DNA from: Pseudoalteromonas apostichopi
GTDB lineage: Bacteria; Pseudomonadota; Gammaproteobacteria; Enterobacterales; Alteromonadaceae
DNA length: 64,000 nt
Reading direction: 5' to 3'
NCBI RefSeq assembly: GCF_030297135.1
Contig: NZ_AP028065.1
Span: 186,001 to 250,000, forward strand
How positions within the stretch are numbered: position 1 is the first letter of the stretch; the number at the start of each line of letters is the position of its first letter. The notes beneath the pieces were generated by a model, which was not told the DNA's origin, ran no database searches, and worked only from the letters and a program-made list of their open reading frames with translations. The position numbers and the translations under genes are program-made. This document shows, one piece after another, positions 27,974 to 37,479 of this stretch.

Positions 27974-29812
27974 ATGGTACGCGCAGTACAGCTTACACTT
28001 CCCGCTTTATTCGTCACTTGCTCAGTGCTAGCAGAAGACACCAACAATATTGAACAAATCACCGTTGAAGTTTCAGCAACCGCAAATAAAGAACCGGTTG
28101 GTACTTTTGATGCGCCGGTATCAAACTTAGAATATGACCCTCGTGTCGATTTGCAATCACGCAATATGGCTAAAGCACAAGCTGATGTCACTATTCGTGG
28201 TGGTATCTTCGAAAATACTGGCTTTCGTGTCGGTAGCAGTACATTATTTGACCCTCAATCTGGTCACTACTTTGCTGAAATTCCTATTGCCCCACAGATG
28301 CTAACAGGCCCTTCAGTACTTACAGGGGCTGATAATGCCCTTTATGGTATGAATAGCTCGGTTGGCACGGTTTCATTTGGCTGGCGCCCTATCACAAGCA
28401 CTGGCAGCGTTTCACTTGGCACAGGTACGAATGGCTTTAATTTACAAAGCATTCATGCTGCCCATAGCCAAAAGCTGGATAGCAAACCTGATTGGCGATT
28501 AGGTTTTGAGGGTGAATACTCGCACTCAAAAAGCGATGGCTCAATTGATAATGGCGACCACGACTTTGAACGTGCCTCAGCACGCGTTCAACTTGCAAGC
28601 GATACCTCGCAAACTGATTTAATGTTCGGACGCCAAGAAAAATTTTTTGGTTGGCCAAATCTTTACACGCCATTTAACTTTAACGAAACCGAAGATCTTG
28701 AAACCAAGCTTTTCATGCTCAATCACAAGCAAATGTATGGTGATAGCAGTACCTTTGAAGTGACTGGTTATTATCGTAAACATAACGACCATTATGTATT
28801 GTCTCGTGAAAACCCAGCTATTTTTGAAGCGTTTCACGAAACCACCGTTAAGTCATTGGCACTCTCTGGACGTCACCGTTTAAATGACCACTATGCAATT
28901 AATTATGCTGGGCAATTTATTGCTGATGAGATTGAATCAACATCTCTTGAAAACAACTTTACGTCACGCAATTACACTAAGCTAAGTATCTTGCCTGAAT
29001 ACAAGACGGCCCTTACAGCTAACAAAGAGCTTATGGTTCGTGTTGGTGCTGCTTTTGATGATACTAACCGTGATAGTTCAGATACCTCCTTTATTGCAGA
29101 TGCAAGCCTTAAAGTAGCTAATCAAAATGGCAGTGAACATACTTGGTACGCATCATACGCCGAAGCAACACAAGTTCCCGGTTACACCGCAATCGGCGGC
29201 AGTGAAACGGGCGGGTTATTCAGAAGTAATTACAGCCTTGAGCGCGAAACCACCGATAACCTTGAATTAGGTTTACTAATTGAACAATCTTCGTGGCGTT
29301 TAGATTCAGCTATTTTCTACCGCAAAGATAAAAACCTTACGGATTGGACATATCGCTTTGATTCAACTTCAGCACGTTTTGCAAACCCGGTTGATATAGA
29401 CACCTTAGGCGTTGAGTTTTTAGCGAATAAATCGTTTGAAAGCGCTGAGTTGATTGCCAGCTACACCTATTTAGAAAAGTCAGAAGACTATGGCACGGCA
29501 GATATTGATGCGAGCTTTTATGCGCTTAACTACCCTGATCACCGTGTAACACTGGGTGCAGTATGGCAACCAATGGATGTGCTTGAGTTGCGTATCGATA
29601 ACGAATGGCGTAAACAACATAGTAACCGCCTACGTAGCTCTGATGATGAAGCCTTCTTCACGCAGTTAACAGTAAAGTTCACGCCAGCCCAGCTTGATAA
29701 TGTGTTTGTTACCTTTGCAGCTGACAATATTTGGGATGAATCATTCGAAGAAGTCCCGGGTACCCCAGGCCGCGGCGAACAATATACTTTAAGCGCTACC
29801 TATACGTGGTAA
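27974..29812 (+). CDS. Small TonB-dependent outer-membrane receptor
   Basis: 612-residue receptor. The signal peptide ends near AEDT. A TonB-box-like EQITVEV follows at about residues 26-32, then a plug domain with a VTIRGG segment and LTGADNALYGMNSSVG. A beta barrel ends in the aromatic strand YTLSATYTW. Size is close to BtuB and small siderophore receptors, but no substrate can be read. No cobalamin riboswitch or clear metal box was seen in the 160 bp upstream, and no cognate ABC transporter is near. A 30-bp perfect inverted repeat lies just after the stop. Confidence 0.88.
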   Translation: MVRAVQLTLPALFVTCSVLAEDTNNIEQITVEVSATANKEPVGTFDAPVSNLEYDPRVDLQSRNMAKAQADVTIRGGIFENTGFRVGSSTLFDPQSGHYFAEIPIAPQMLTGPSVLTGADNALYGMNSSVGTVSFGWRPITSTGSVSLGTGTNGFNLQSIHAAHSQKLDSKPDWRLGFEGEYSHSKSDGSIDNGDHDFERASARVQLASDTSQTDLMFGRQEKFFGWPNLYTPFNFNETEDLETKLFMLNHKQMYGDSSTFEVTGYYRKHNDHYVLSRENPAIFEAFHETTVKSLALSGRHRLNDHYAINYAGQFIADEIESTSLENNFTSRNYTKLSILPEYKTALTANKELMVRVGAAFDDTNRDSSDTSFIADASLKVANQNGSEHTWYASYAEATQVPGYTAIGGSETGGLFRSNYSLERETTDNLELGLLIEQSSWRLDSAIFYRKDKNLTDWTYRFDSTSARFANPVDIDTLGVEFLANKSFESAELIASYTYLEKSEDYGTADIDASFYALNYPDHRVTLGAVWQPMDVLELRIDNEWRKQHSNRLRSSDDEAFFTQLTVKFTPAQLDNVFVTFAADNIWDESFEEVPGTPGRGEQYTLSATYTW

Positions 29813-29820
29813 GTAAAAAC

Positions 29821-29850
29821 AACAATGCCAGTCAATTGACTGGCATTGTT
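29821..29850. terminator. 30-bp perfect inverted repeat
   Basis: Two 15-base arms (AACAATGCCAGTCAA and its complement) form a perfect palindrome eight bases after the TonB receptor stop. The T run is on the minus-strand side (GTTTTTAC), so it best fits a terminator for the convergent cysteine-cluster gene, and may also stabilise the receptor mRNA. Confidence 0.7.
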
Positions 29851-29985
29851 GTGACACGTTTTCTTCTAAGATCTTTAGAACACCACAGTCAAATTTATTT
29901 AAAATGCCATAGCGAAAACTGTGACTTTAAAAAATAACCTAATTTATCCCAGTAACTGTTAAAAAATGTTAAGGGTTTAATTTTT

Positions 29986-30246
29986 TTAAGTCACCTGCTC
30001 AAGTTCGGTAATTAAATACAATGCTTGTTCATTTGTCGTGCCACACACATCAATAGTGGCAGAAAAATCACTACACACCTTGGGCCTTGATTCATCACCA
30101 AATAATTTACACAGGTTATTATTATCCAGTTGAATACAGCGCTCTCCCGCCGCTTTCCCGTTGGGCATTCCTGGGATCGGTGAGCTAATACTGGGTGCAA
30201 TACAACAGGCGCCACAGCCTAATCTACATGCCATTTTATCTGTCAT
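29986..30246 (-). CDS. YkgJ-family cysteine-cluster protein
   Basis: 86 residues with eight cysteines (7, 11, 14, 15, 37, 46, 58, 68). The CGACC start and the C-x8-C-x11-CSDF spacing match the UPF0153/YkgJ zinc or iron cluster family. Biochemical role unknown. Single gene, transcribed toward the TonB receptor gene, with the shared inverted repeat between them. Confidence 0.85.
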   Translation of the reverse strand: MTDKMACRLGCGACCIAPSISSPIPGMPNGKAAGERCIQLDNNNLCKLFGDESRPKVCSDFSATIDVCGTTNEQALYLITELEQVT

Positions 30247-30392
30247 TGAGTACCTCTTATAGAACCTTTGTAGCGCCTTTGTAATATGTGTAATGGTTTG
30301 TTACATCTTCGAACGCCTTGTAAACACTTTATTGCGTATGCTTAGCCTATCAAATTTATTTTTAATTACCGTCAACCGTGAGGGACTATCCC

Positions 30393-31565
30393 GTGGCTAG
30401 TAAAAAACAAATCATTCTCCCTATCGCCGTATTAGTCGGCGGACTTGGAATGGCATTCGCATTTGCCTCTATGAAGCAAGCGCCGGTCGAAAAACCAGAA
30501 CAAGATTTGCGACCGCTTGTATCAATTAAACCGTTAAGCTTTGACGCCATTACCCTTGATGTAAAATCATACGGTATCGTTAAACCTAAAAACCAAACTG
30601 AACTTGTTGCGCAAGTGAGTGGTCAGGTTGTCTCGCTGTCAGATCAATTTGTACAAGGCGGATTTGTTAAGCAAGGCGATATTCTAGCACGTATTGACCC
30701 AAATGATTACGAAGCTGCACTCATTGAAGCAGAAGCAGGTCTAGCGCAAGCAAGCTCTGCTCTTGAAATTGAACGCGCGCAAGTATCTGTTGCACAAGCT
30801 GAGTGGGACCGCATCAAAGGTGACTCAAACCAAGTTATTCCATCTGAGCTGTATTTACGTAAACCGCAACTCGCTGAAAAGCTTGCAAACTACCGTGCTG
30901 CTCAAGCCAGTGTAAAACGCGCAAAACGTAATCTTGAGCGCACATACATTAAAGCGCCATACGATGCCATTATCGACGAGCGCCTGATTAGTTTAGGTAG
31001 TGTGGTAAACCCGGGTAATAGCTTTGGTAGCCTAAGCTCAACATCACTGGCTGAAATTCGTTTACCTGTTGCTGATAAAGATCTGCAATACCTAAATAAC
31101 CAAGGAATTGGTGCAAGCGTATCAATTAATGCTGAATTTGCAGGTAAACAAACAACGTGGCAAGCGACTATTGTACGCAGCGAAGGGGTCGTTGACCAAC
31201 GCAGCCGCATGAATTACCTAGTAGCACAAGTAGCAACGCCTTATGAGCAAAAACAACCACTGCGTTTTGGCTCATACATTAATGCCACTATCGAAGGTCG
31301 AGCGCTGGACAATGCGATTGTTGTTCCGCACCATTTAGTTAAAGACAACAAGGTAGCTGTTTTACAAGATGGCGAAACACTTACTTTTAAAACACTTAAC
31401 ATTGTGCGCGAACAAAATGGCATGGTGATCGCCGATAATGGCCTTGCTAACGGTGAGCAACTTATTACCTCAGCACTTGAATACCCAACTGAAGGCATGG
31501 CAGTCAAGCTAGATGACGCAAAACTAAGTGTGCCAACAACACAATTAGCGTTAAAAGAGGAATAA
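30393..31565 (+). CDS. RND efflux periplasmic adaptor (membrane fusion protein)
   Basis: About 390 residues. An N-terminal membrane anchor (residues of about 6-25) is followed by the lipoyl half (ELVAQVSGQVVSL), an alpha-hairpin near 100-170, the second lipoyl half (YIKAPYDAIIDERLISLGSVV) and beta-barrel domains. It links the inner-membrane pump encoded next to an outer-membrane channel. I chose GTG 30393, with AGGGA seven bases upstream, over the GTG five codons earlier. Three bases separate it from the pump gene. No TolC-type gene is in the operon, so a general channel is presumably used. Confidence 0.92.
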   Translation: MASKKQIILPIAVLVGGLGMAFAFASMKQAPVEKPEQDLRPLVSIKPLSFDAITLDVKSYGIVKPKNQTELVAQVSGQVVSLSDQFVQGGFVKQGDILARIDPNDYEAALIEAEAGLAQASSALEIERAQVSVAQAEWDRIKGDSNQVIPSELYLRKPQLAEKLANYRAAQASVKRAKRNLERTYIKAPYDAIIDERLISLGSVVNPGNSFGSLSSTSLAEIRLPVADKDLQYLNNQGIGASVSINAEFAGKQTTWQATIVRSEGVVDQRSRMNYLVAQVATPYEQKQPLRFGSYINATIEGRALDNAIVVPHHLVKDNKVAVLQDGETLTFKTLNIVREQNGMVIADNGLANGEQLITSALEYPTEGMAVKLDDAKLSVPTTQLALKEE

Positions 31566-31568
31566 GCC

Positions 31569-34500
31569 ATGACCACGCACAGAGAAAAAGGGCTTATTGC
31601 CTGGTTTGCACGCAACCCAGTTGCTGCAAACTTACTTATGATCTTTATTTTAGTGGGCGGCTTATTGACTGCAATGTCAGTGCGTAAGCAAATGTTCCCA
31701 CAGTTTGAAAGTAACTGGATCAGTATTCAAGCTGTCTACCCAGGGGCTGCACCACAAGAGGTAGAAGAAGGCATAACCATAAAGGTCGAAGAGTCTTTAG
31801 AGGGCCTCGAAGGCATTAAACGTTTAATTACTTATTCGAACCGTGGTTTTTCACAAGCTTGGATAGAAATCGAAGAAAAGTACGACCCGCAAGAAGTACT
31901 CGATGAAATCAAGATGCAGGTTGATTCAATCAATACCTTCCCTGCTGAGATGGAACGCCCAATTGTTCGCCGTGAAAAGTTTGAGCAAGAAGTTATGATA
32001 CTCGCGCTGTATGGCGATATGAGTAACTACCAGCTCAAAGAACTTGGTAACGACATAAAAGATGAACTACAAGCTTTACCACAAATTAACTTGGTAAACT
32101 TTTACAGTGGCTTAAACTACGAAATTGGCATTGAAATCAGCCCAGATAAACTACGTGAGTATGGTTTAACTTTCCGTGATATTGCCACAGCCGTTCGTAG
32201 CTTCTCTGCCAATATGTCAGCAGGTCAAATTCGCTCTGAAAATGGCTACATTTCAATGCGTGTGGAAAACCAAGCGTATCGTGGTAAAGAGTTCGAAAAG
32301 CTGCCTTTATTACACTTACCTGATGGCGCCCAAGTTTTCTTAGGTGATGTGGCAACAATTAACGATGGCTTTGAAGAAGGCCTGCAATATTCTAAGTACA
32401 ATGGTAAAAATTCACTGACTTTTGAAGTAAATGCTTCGAAAGATCAAGATATTACTAAGGTTGCTGCAGTATTAAAAAAATACCTAGCAGATAAAGCGCC
32501 ACAGTTACCAGCAGGTGTAAAGCTATCGCCAATTGTTGATTTAACTTATTACCTTGAAGGTCGTCTAAACATGATGATCGACAACATGATTTGGGGTGGT
32601 ATTTTAGTTATGGTGGTACTTGCCCTATTCTTGCCACTGCGCTTAGCGTTTTGGGTCATGATGGGTTTACCTGTATCATTCCTAGGTGCATTTTTAATGA
32701 TGCCACTTGGCTTTATAGACATCACTGTTAACTTAGCTTCTTTATTCGCATTTATACTGGTGCTAGGGATAGTCGTTGATGATGCTATCGTCGTAGGTGA
32801 ATCAGCCAGTGCTGAAATTGAAAAGCACGGTCATAGCCTAGATAATGTAGTGCGTGGTGTAAAACGCGTTGCAATTCCTGCAACCTTTGGTGTATTGACT
32901 ACTATCGCCGCATTCTTACCGCAAACACTGGCATCAGGGCCTGGTTCTGCCTTTTCTAAAGCCATTGGTGGCGTAATTATCCTATGCTTAATTTTCTCAT
33001 TGATTGAATCAAAACTGATTCTACCGGCTCACTTAGCGGCCATGAAAAATAAACCTGCGAACCCTAAAAATCCATTACACCGCTTGCGTTTAGGTATGGA
33101 TAATGGCCTGAAGAACTTTGTCGATAATTACTACACACCATTTATAGGTCGCTGTATTCATTACCGTTATACCGTGATTGTTGGCTTTATCTGTGTACTT
33201 ATTGTCAGTGGCGGTATGTTCGCTGGTGGTTTAGTGAAATTTGTTGCGAATCCTAAAATTCCACATGATTTCCCACGTATCTCAGTTGAAATGAACTTAT
33301 CTTCTTCTGAACAAGCGACCCTTGAAACAGCACAAACAATTGAAAAACTGATTTTAGATGTCGATAAGCAACTTGAAGAGCAATATGGTCAAGCGATGAT
33401 CCGTGACTTATCTGTTAGCTTACGCGGTCGTACAAGTGCACGCATTATGGCGATTTTAGTCGAACCAGACTTACGCCCTATTGATACTTTCCAATTAAGT
33501 GCAATGTGGCGCGAACAAATGCCACCACTGCCAGGTGTGAAAACGCTTAATATTGAAGACAGTATCATGAACGGTGGTCGTGATGACGGTGATGTGAGCT
33601 TCCGCTTAGAAGGTAAAGATATCAATAAACTAAAAGAAGTTGCAGCTAAGTTAAAAGAAAAGCTAAATAGCATGCAAGGTGTAGGTGATGTAAATGACTC
33701 ACTACAATCTGCAACTGACGAAGTTCAACTTGAACTTAAACCACTTGCTTACAGCTTAGGCTTAACCTTATCGGATGTGGCATCACAAGTTAGCTTTAGC
33801 TACTACGGTTTAGAAGCACAACGTATTTTACGTGACGGTGAAGAGATTAAAGTAATGATCCGCTACCCTCGTGAATCGCGAAATGCGGTAAGTGACATCA
33901 CTGATGCGCGTATCATTACGCCAACAGGCGTTGAAGTGCCTCTTGCAGAAGTAGCGAAGGTCAACATCGTTGATGGTGTGAACCGTATTCGTCGTGAAAA
34001 CGCAAAACGCACTGTCAACGTTTGGGCTGCGGTTAACACTGATCAAGCAGAACCATTTGCCATTGCAAAAGAAATTCGTGACGAGTACTTACCTAGCCTA
34101 TTGAAAAGCTACCCAGGTGTAGAAAGTAATGTGGCTGGTCGTATTCAAGAAGAAATGGATAGTGTGGCAGAACAAGTACGTGATTTTGCTTTGTCTATGA
34201 TGATTATATTTGCGTTACTTGCTATTCCACTGCGCTCATACTCGCAGCCATTCATTATTATGTCGGTTATTCCATTTGGTGTAATTGGCGCGATGTTCGG
34301 TCACATGATCTTAGGTATGACAATGAGTAGCTTATCAGTATTCGGTATCATCGCTGTTGCTGGTGTAGTAGTAAACGATTCGCTAGTAATGGTCGACTTT
34401 GTCAATAAGGCCCGCGCTGAAGGTGTTGCAATCAAAGAGGCTGTGATGCAAGCCGGTGCTCGTCGTTTTAGAGCAATATTACTAACCTCAATTACGACCT

Positions 34501-34721
34501 TTATTGGTGTATTACCAATCATTATGGAAACAAGCTTACAAGCAAAAATAGTTATCCCAATGGCTGTATCTCTAGCATTCGGGGTGTTATTTGCGACTGT
34601 CATTACACTTATTTTAATCCCTTGTCAGTATGTAGCGTTAGAAGACTTTAAACGTTTAATTGGCAAGTTTAGAGGTAAAAAAGTAGAGCCAGAAGCAAAA
34701 TTACAAACAACCAGTAATTAA
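31569..34721 (+). CDS. RND efflux permease, HAE1 type
   Basis: 1,050-residue inner-membrane pump driven by the proton gradient, the AcrB/MexB size class. It has an N-terminal TM segment, two large periplasmic loops, and the TM4 segment GIVVDDAIVVGESASAEIE with the paired Asp residues of the proton relay; a matching repeat NDSLVMVDF lies in the second half. The EVEEGITIKVEESLEGLEGI region is typical of AcrB/D/F pumps. Substrate range cannot be read. It is the second gene of the adaptor operon and ends before a strong terminator. Confidence 0.95.
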   Translation: MTTHREKGLIAWFARNPVAANLLMIFILVGGLLTAMSVRKQMFPQFESNWISIQAVYPGAAPQEVEEGITIKVEESLEGLEGIKRLITYSNRGFSQAWIEIEEKYDPQEVLDEIKMQVDSINTFPAEMERPIVRREKFEQEVMILALYGDMSNYQLKELGNDIKDELQALPQINLVNFYSGLNYEIGIEISPDKLREYGLTFRDIATAVRSFSANMSAGQIRSENGYISMRVENQAYRGKEFEKLPLLHLPDGAQVFLGDVATINDGFEEGLQYSKYNGKNSLTFEVNASKDQDITKVAAVLKKYLADKAPQLPAGVKLSPIVDLTYYLEGRLNMMIDNMIWGGILVMVVLALFLPLRLAFWVMMGLPVSFLGAFLMMPLGFIDITVNLASLFAFILVLGIVVDDAIVVGESASAEIEKHGHSLDNVVRGVKRVAIPATFGVLTTIAAFLPQTLASGPGSAFSKAIGGVIILCLIFSLIESKLILPAHLAAMKNKPANPKNPLHRLRLGMDNGLKNFVDNYYTPFIGRCIHYRYTVIVGFICVLIVSGGMFAGGLVKFVANPKIPHDFPRISVEMNLSSSEQATLETAQTIEKLILDVDKQLEEQYGQAMIRDLSVSLRGRTSARIMAILVEPDLRPIDTFQLSAMWREQMPPLPGVKTLNIEDSIMNGGRDDGDVSFRLEGKDINKLKEVAAKLKEKLNSMQGVGDVNDSLQSATDEVQLELKPLAYSLGLTLSDVASQVSFSYYGLEAQRILRDGEEIKVMIRYPRESRNAVSDITDARIITPTGVEVPLAEVAKVNIVDGVNRIRRENAKRTVNVWAAVNTDQAEPFAIAKEIRDEYLPSLLKSYPGVESNVAGRIQEEMDSVAEQVRDFALSMMIIFALLAIPLRSYSQPFIIMSVIPFGVIGAMFGHMILGMTMSSLSVFGIIAVAGVVVNDSLVMVDFVNKARAEGVAIKEAVMQAGARRFRAILLTSITTFIGVLPIIMETSLQAKIVIPMAVSLAFGVLFATVITLILIPCQYVALEDFKRLIGKFRGKKVEPEAKLQTTSN

Positions 34722-34743
34722 ACCCCTCTCAAAATCCCAACCG

Positions 34744-34777
34744 AACGCTTGGCAAACTCATTTGCCAAGCGTTTTTA
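34744..34777 (+). terminator. Terminator of the RND pump operon
   Basis: AACGCTTGGCAAA and TTTGCCAAGCGTT form a 13-bp perfect stem with a CTCA loop and a T run. Confidence 0.92.
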
Positions 34778-34879
34778 TTTAAAAAATATGTTCCTATAAA
34801 TTGTATTGCTTTGCTAAGCTTAAATGAGCAAAAAAGAAACAATTCAAGCAAATTACAAACTTGTTATAGGGACATAGCT

Positions 34880-36496
34880 ATGAAGAGTCTGCGCTACACC
34901 GTTTTGGTCAGTTGTTTATCCATTTGCATGCCTGTATTGGCTGAAAACCAATACTTACAACAACAGTTAGAACCTATCCTGATTGGTGAATCTCACAGTA
35001 TTGAAAGAGAACACATCCATTCTCCTGACATGACCGTTGCCACCTATAAAGCAAATGGTTTTGAACGTGTTTGGAATAACACCAAATATGCAAAACAAGC
35101 TCTCAAGTTAATTGCTCAATCAGAGCTTGAAGGCCTCTCACCCAATGACTATCACTTTGATACATTAATGGCGCTGGCCAACGAAATAGATAAACGCGGA
35201 GCAGAGGCTGTCGAAGCTCAGTTTGATGTACTTATGACAGATGCTGTCATGACGTATGCAAAACACTTAATACGCGGAAAAATAAACCCAAAACAACTTA
35301 CTGCAACATGGAATTATGGACAGTTTGACGTTAGTCCTGATGCTGCAGCTGCCTCTTTACTTAAACACGTTAAGTCTAAAAGCCTTGATAAAGGCCTTGA
35401 AAACCTTAAGCCCGTATTACCTCATTATAAACGCTTAAAAGATGCTTTAGTGTTTTACCGAGAACTTGATGCAACTGGCGAGTTACCTGCCATCACATTG
35501 CAAAACAATATATTAAAACCGGGTCAATCAGACGCAGCAGTACCGCTATTAAGACAAAAGTTAAAGCGCTTAAATTATTTTCAAGGCAGTGGTAGTGATG
35601 ATACTGATTATGACAACGAGCTAGTTGCAGCAGTTAAGAATTTTCAGAATGCTCATCAAGTTACTGACGACGGTGTGATTGGTAACGCAACGTTAAAATT
35701 ACTCAACAAAGATTACAGTGAATACATTGATGATATTTTAGTAAACCTAGAGCGTATTCGTTGGGTTGATAATACTCTCACAGAGCGCTTCTTAGTGGTA
35801 AATATCGCTGGTTTTAAACTATTTTTATTTGAAGACAACAAATTAAAATGGCAAACCAATGTGGTCGTTGGCAGAAACTACACCAAAACCCCAATATTTA
35901 AAGGGCAAATGAGCTATATCGTGATGAATCCAACATGGACAGTACCGCGGAGTATTGCAGGTGGCATTATCAAAAAAATGAAAGAAAACCCAAACTACTT
36001 AAACGAGAAAGATTTTGTTGTGGTTGATAGCCGCCGTAACCCAGTGGATAGCAAGAGTATTGATTGGGCAAATGCTAGTCGTAAGAACTTTCCGTACTGG
36101 TTTGTACAACAACCTTCAGAGAATAATTCATTGGGACAAATTAAATTTATGTTTCCTAATAAATACTCAATTTATTTGCACGACACCCCTGCAAAAACAT
36201 TATTCCAGCAAGACCAACGTGCATTTAGCCACGGCTGTGTAAGAGTTGATGACCCATTCACCTTAGCTGAGAAAATATTAGAAACGTCAGATAATTGGAG
36301 TCGTAGCGACATCGATGACGCCATTGCTGCAAAAGAGACTACAAGAATCAGCTTATCAAAACCGCTAGATGTACTTTTAATGTACTGGACAGTCGCAGGT
36401 GACGACAAGAGCTTACAATTTTATACCGATGTCTATAATCGCGATGGCGCGTTATTAAAAGCACTCACCACGCCATTAGCAAACAATACAATTTAG
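34880..36496 (+). CDS. ldtD: L,D-transpeptidase, YcbB/LdtD type
   Basis: 538-residue periplasmic enzyme that makes 3-3 crosslinks in peptidoglycan. A signal peptide ends near LAENQ. A scaffold region precedes a peptidoglycan-binding helical domain (VPLLRQKLKRLNYF to DGVIGNATLKLLN), then the YkuD catalytic domain with SHGCVRVDDP; the nucleophile is Cys453. I chose ATG 34880, with AGGGA seven bases before it, because the reading frame upstream has no signal-like sequence. The M15-type gene follows after 8 bp, the same pairing as ycbB-ycbK in E. coli. The gene name is by family resemblance. Confidence 0.9.
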   Translation: MKSLRYTVLVSCLSICMPVLAENQYLQQQLEPILIGESHSIEREHIHSPDMTVATYKANGFERVWNNTKYAKQALKLIAQSELEGLSPNDYHFDTLMALANEIDKRGAEAVEAQFDVLMTDAVMTYAKHLIRGKINPKQLTATWNYGQFDVSPDAAAASLLKHVKSKSLDKGLENLKPVLPHYKRLKDALVFYRELDATGELPAITLQNNILKPGQSDAAVPLLRQKLKRLNYFQGSGSDDTDYDNELVAAVKNFQNAHQVTDDGVIGNATLKLLNKDYSEYIDDILVNLERIRWVDNTLTERFLVVNIAGFKLFLFEDNKLKWQTNVVVGRNYTKTPIFKGQMSYIVMNPTWTVPRSIAGGIIKKMKENPNYLNEKDFVVVDSRRNPVDSKSIDWANASRKNFPYWFVQQPSENNSLGQIKFMFPNKYSIYLHDTPAKTLFQQDQRAFSHGCVRVDDPFTLAEKILETSDNWSRSDIDDAIAAKETTRISLSKPLDVLLMYWTVAGDDKSLQFYTDVYNRDGALLKALTTPLANNTI

Positions 36497-36504
36497 AGGT
36501 AACT

Positions 36505-37368
36505 ATGTATTTCAGCCGTATTATTTTAAGTGTGTTCTTCGCGTTAACTACATGCTCTGTTGCTGCCATTGAATTAAGCAACTCGCTGCACAGCATTGTT
36601 CTTGATGCAAAACAGGTTCTAACACTTGATAACACGGCTGATTTTGCTCCAACTGCAGTATCAGACGTTGAGACTGAGCGATTAGGGCCAAATAGCATTG
36701 CAATTTACGCCCCAGAAAATGCAGGGTTTTATAACCTAGTATTGAGTAACAATGAAACCAGTAAACACCTACTTGTGATTGTTAAAAAACCATTCAATGC
36801 AAACAATAAACAGTTAAATAATTACCAAATAGGCCTCTACCCTACGCCCTATAAAGGCTACACACAATACAGTGCACCAAACGGGTTTATAGAAATTTTT
36901 GAGAAAGACTTATCACGCCAGCTGACTCCTCATGTGCAAGTTAAAAATATAATTTGTAAGCAAGTGAGTGGCTTTCCAAAATATCTTTATGTCAACAACG
37001 GTGGCTTGATGATGCTCGAAGAACTACTCAAGTTTGTACAAAGTGAAGGGATTAAAGTCAGCAAGTTTGCCTTTATCAGCGGCTATAGAACACCCCACTA
37101 CAATCGCTCAATTGGTAATGGCAAACATAGTCGACACCAATATGGTGATGCTTTCGATTTATACATAGACGAAGATAGTGATGGCCGAATGGACGATTTA
37201 AATGGCGACGGCAAACTGACAGTTGCTGATGTAGATGTACTTTATAAAGTGTTCGAAAAATTTCAAAAACAAAGCCGTTATAATGGTGGTATAGGGCGCT
37301 ATAGACCCGCCTCCCATCACGGTGGTTTTGTACATATAGATAACCGAGGATTTACCGCGAGGTGGTAA
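36505..37368 (+). CDS. Secreted M15 (YcbK/MepK-like) peptidase with an EF-hand insert
   Basis: 287 residues. A signal peptide ends near VAAIE. The C-terminal half is an M15/DUF882 zinc peptidase domain: ISGYRTPHYNRSIG, HQYGDAFD (ligands His211 and Asp218) and FVHIDNRG (His277). MepK cleaves 3-3 crosslinks in E. coli, which fits the LdtD-like gene 8 bp upstream. Between the second and third ligands is an insert with two acidic loops; residues 231-242 follow the EF-hand pattern DxNxDGxxxxxD. Calcium binding is inferred from that pattern. About 180 N-terminal residues are not recognised. Confidence 0.85.
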   Translation: MYFSRIILSVFFALTTCSVAAIELSNSLHSIVLDAKQVLTLDNTADFAPTAVSDVETERLGPNSIAIYAPENAGFYNLVLSNNETSKHLLVIVKKPFNANNKQLNNYQIGLYPTPYKGYTQYSAPNGFIEIFEKDLSRQLTPHVQVKNIICKQVSGFPKYLYVNNGGLMMLEELLKFVQSEGIKVSKFAFISGYRTPHYNRSIGNGKHSRHQYGDAFDLYIDEDSDGRMDDLNGDGKLTVADVDVLYKVFEKFQKQSRYNGGIGRYRPASHHGGFVHIDNRGFTARW

Positions 37369-37479
37369 TTGGTGATTTTCAGGTAACTCTCGAACAAATA
37401 TAATCCGATTGCATTATCGGCTCATGATTGCTAAGTTATTGTCAATAATGGAAATACTACTATAATTATAAAGGGAATT

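Noticed and set aside
34811..34879. N-terminal extension of the L,D-transpeptidase
   Set aside because: No signal-like sequence or ribosome site; ATG 34880 has AGGGA and a normal signal peptide right after it.
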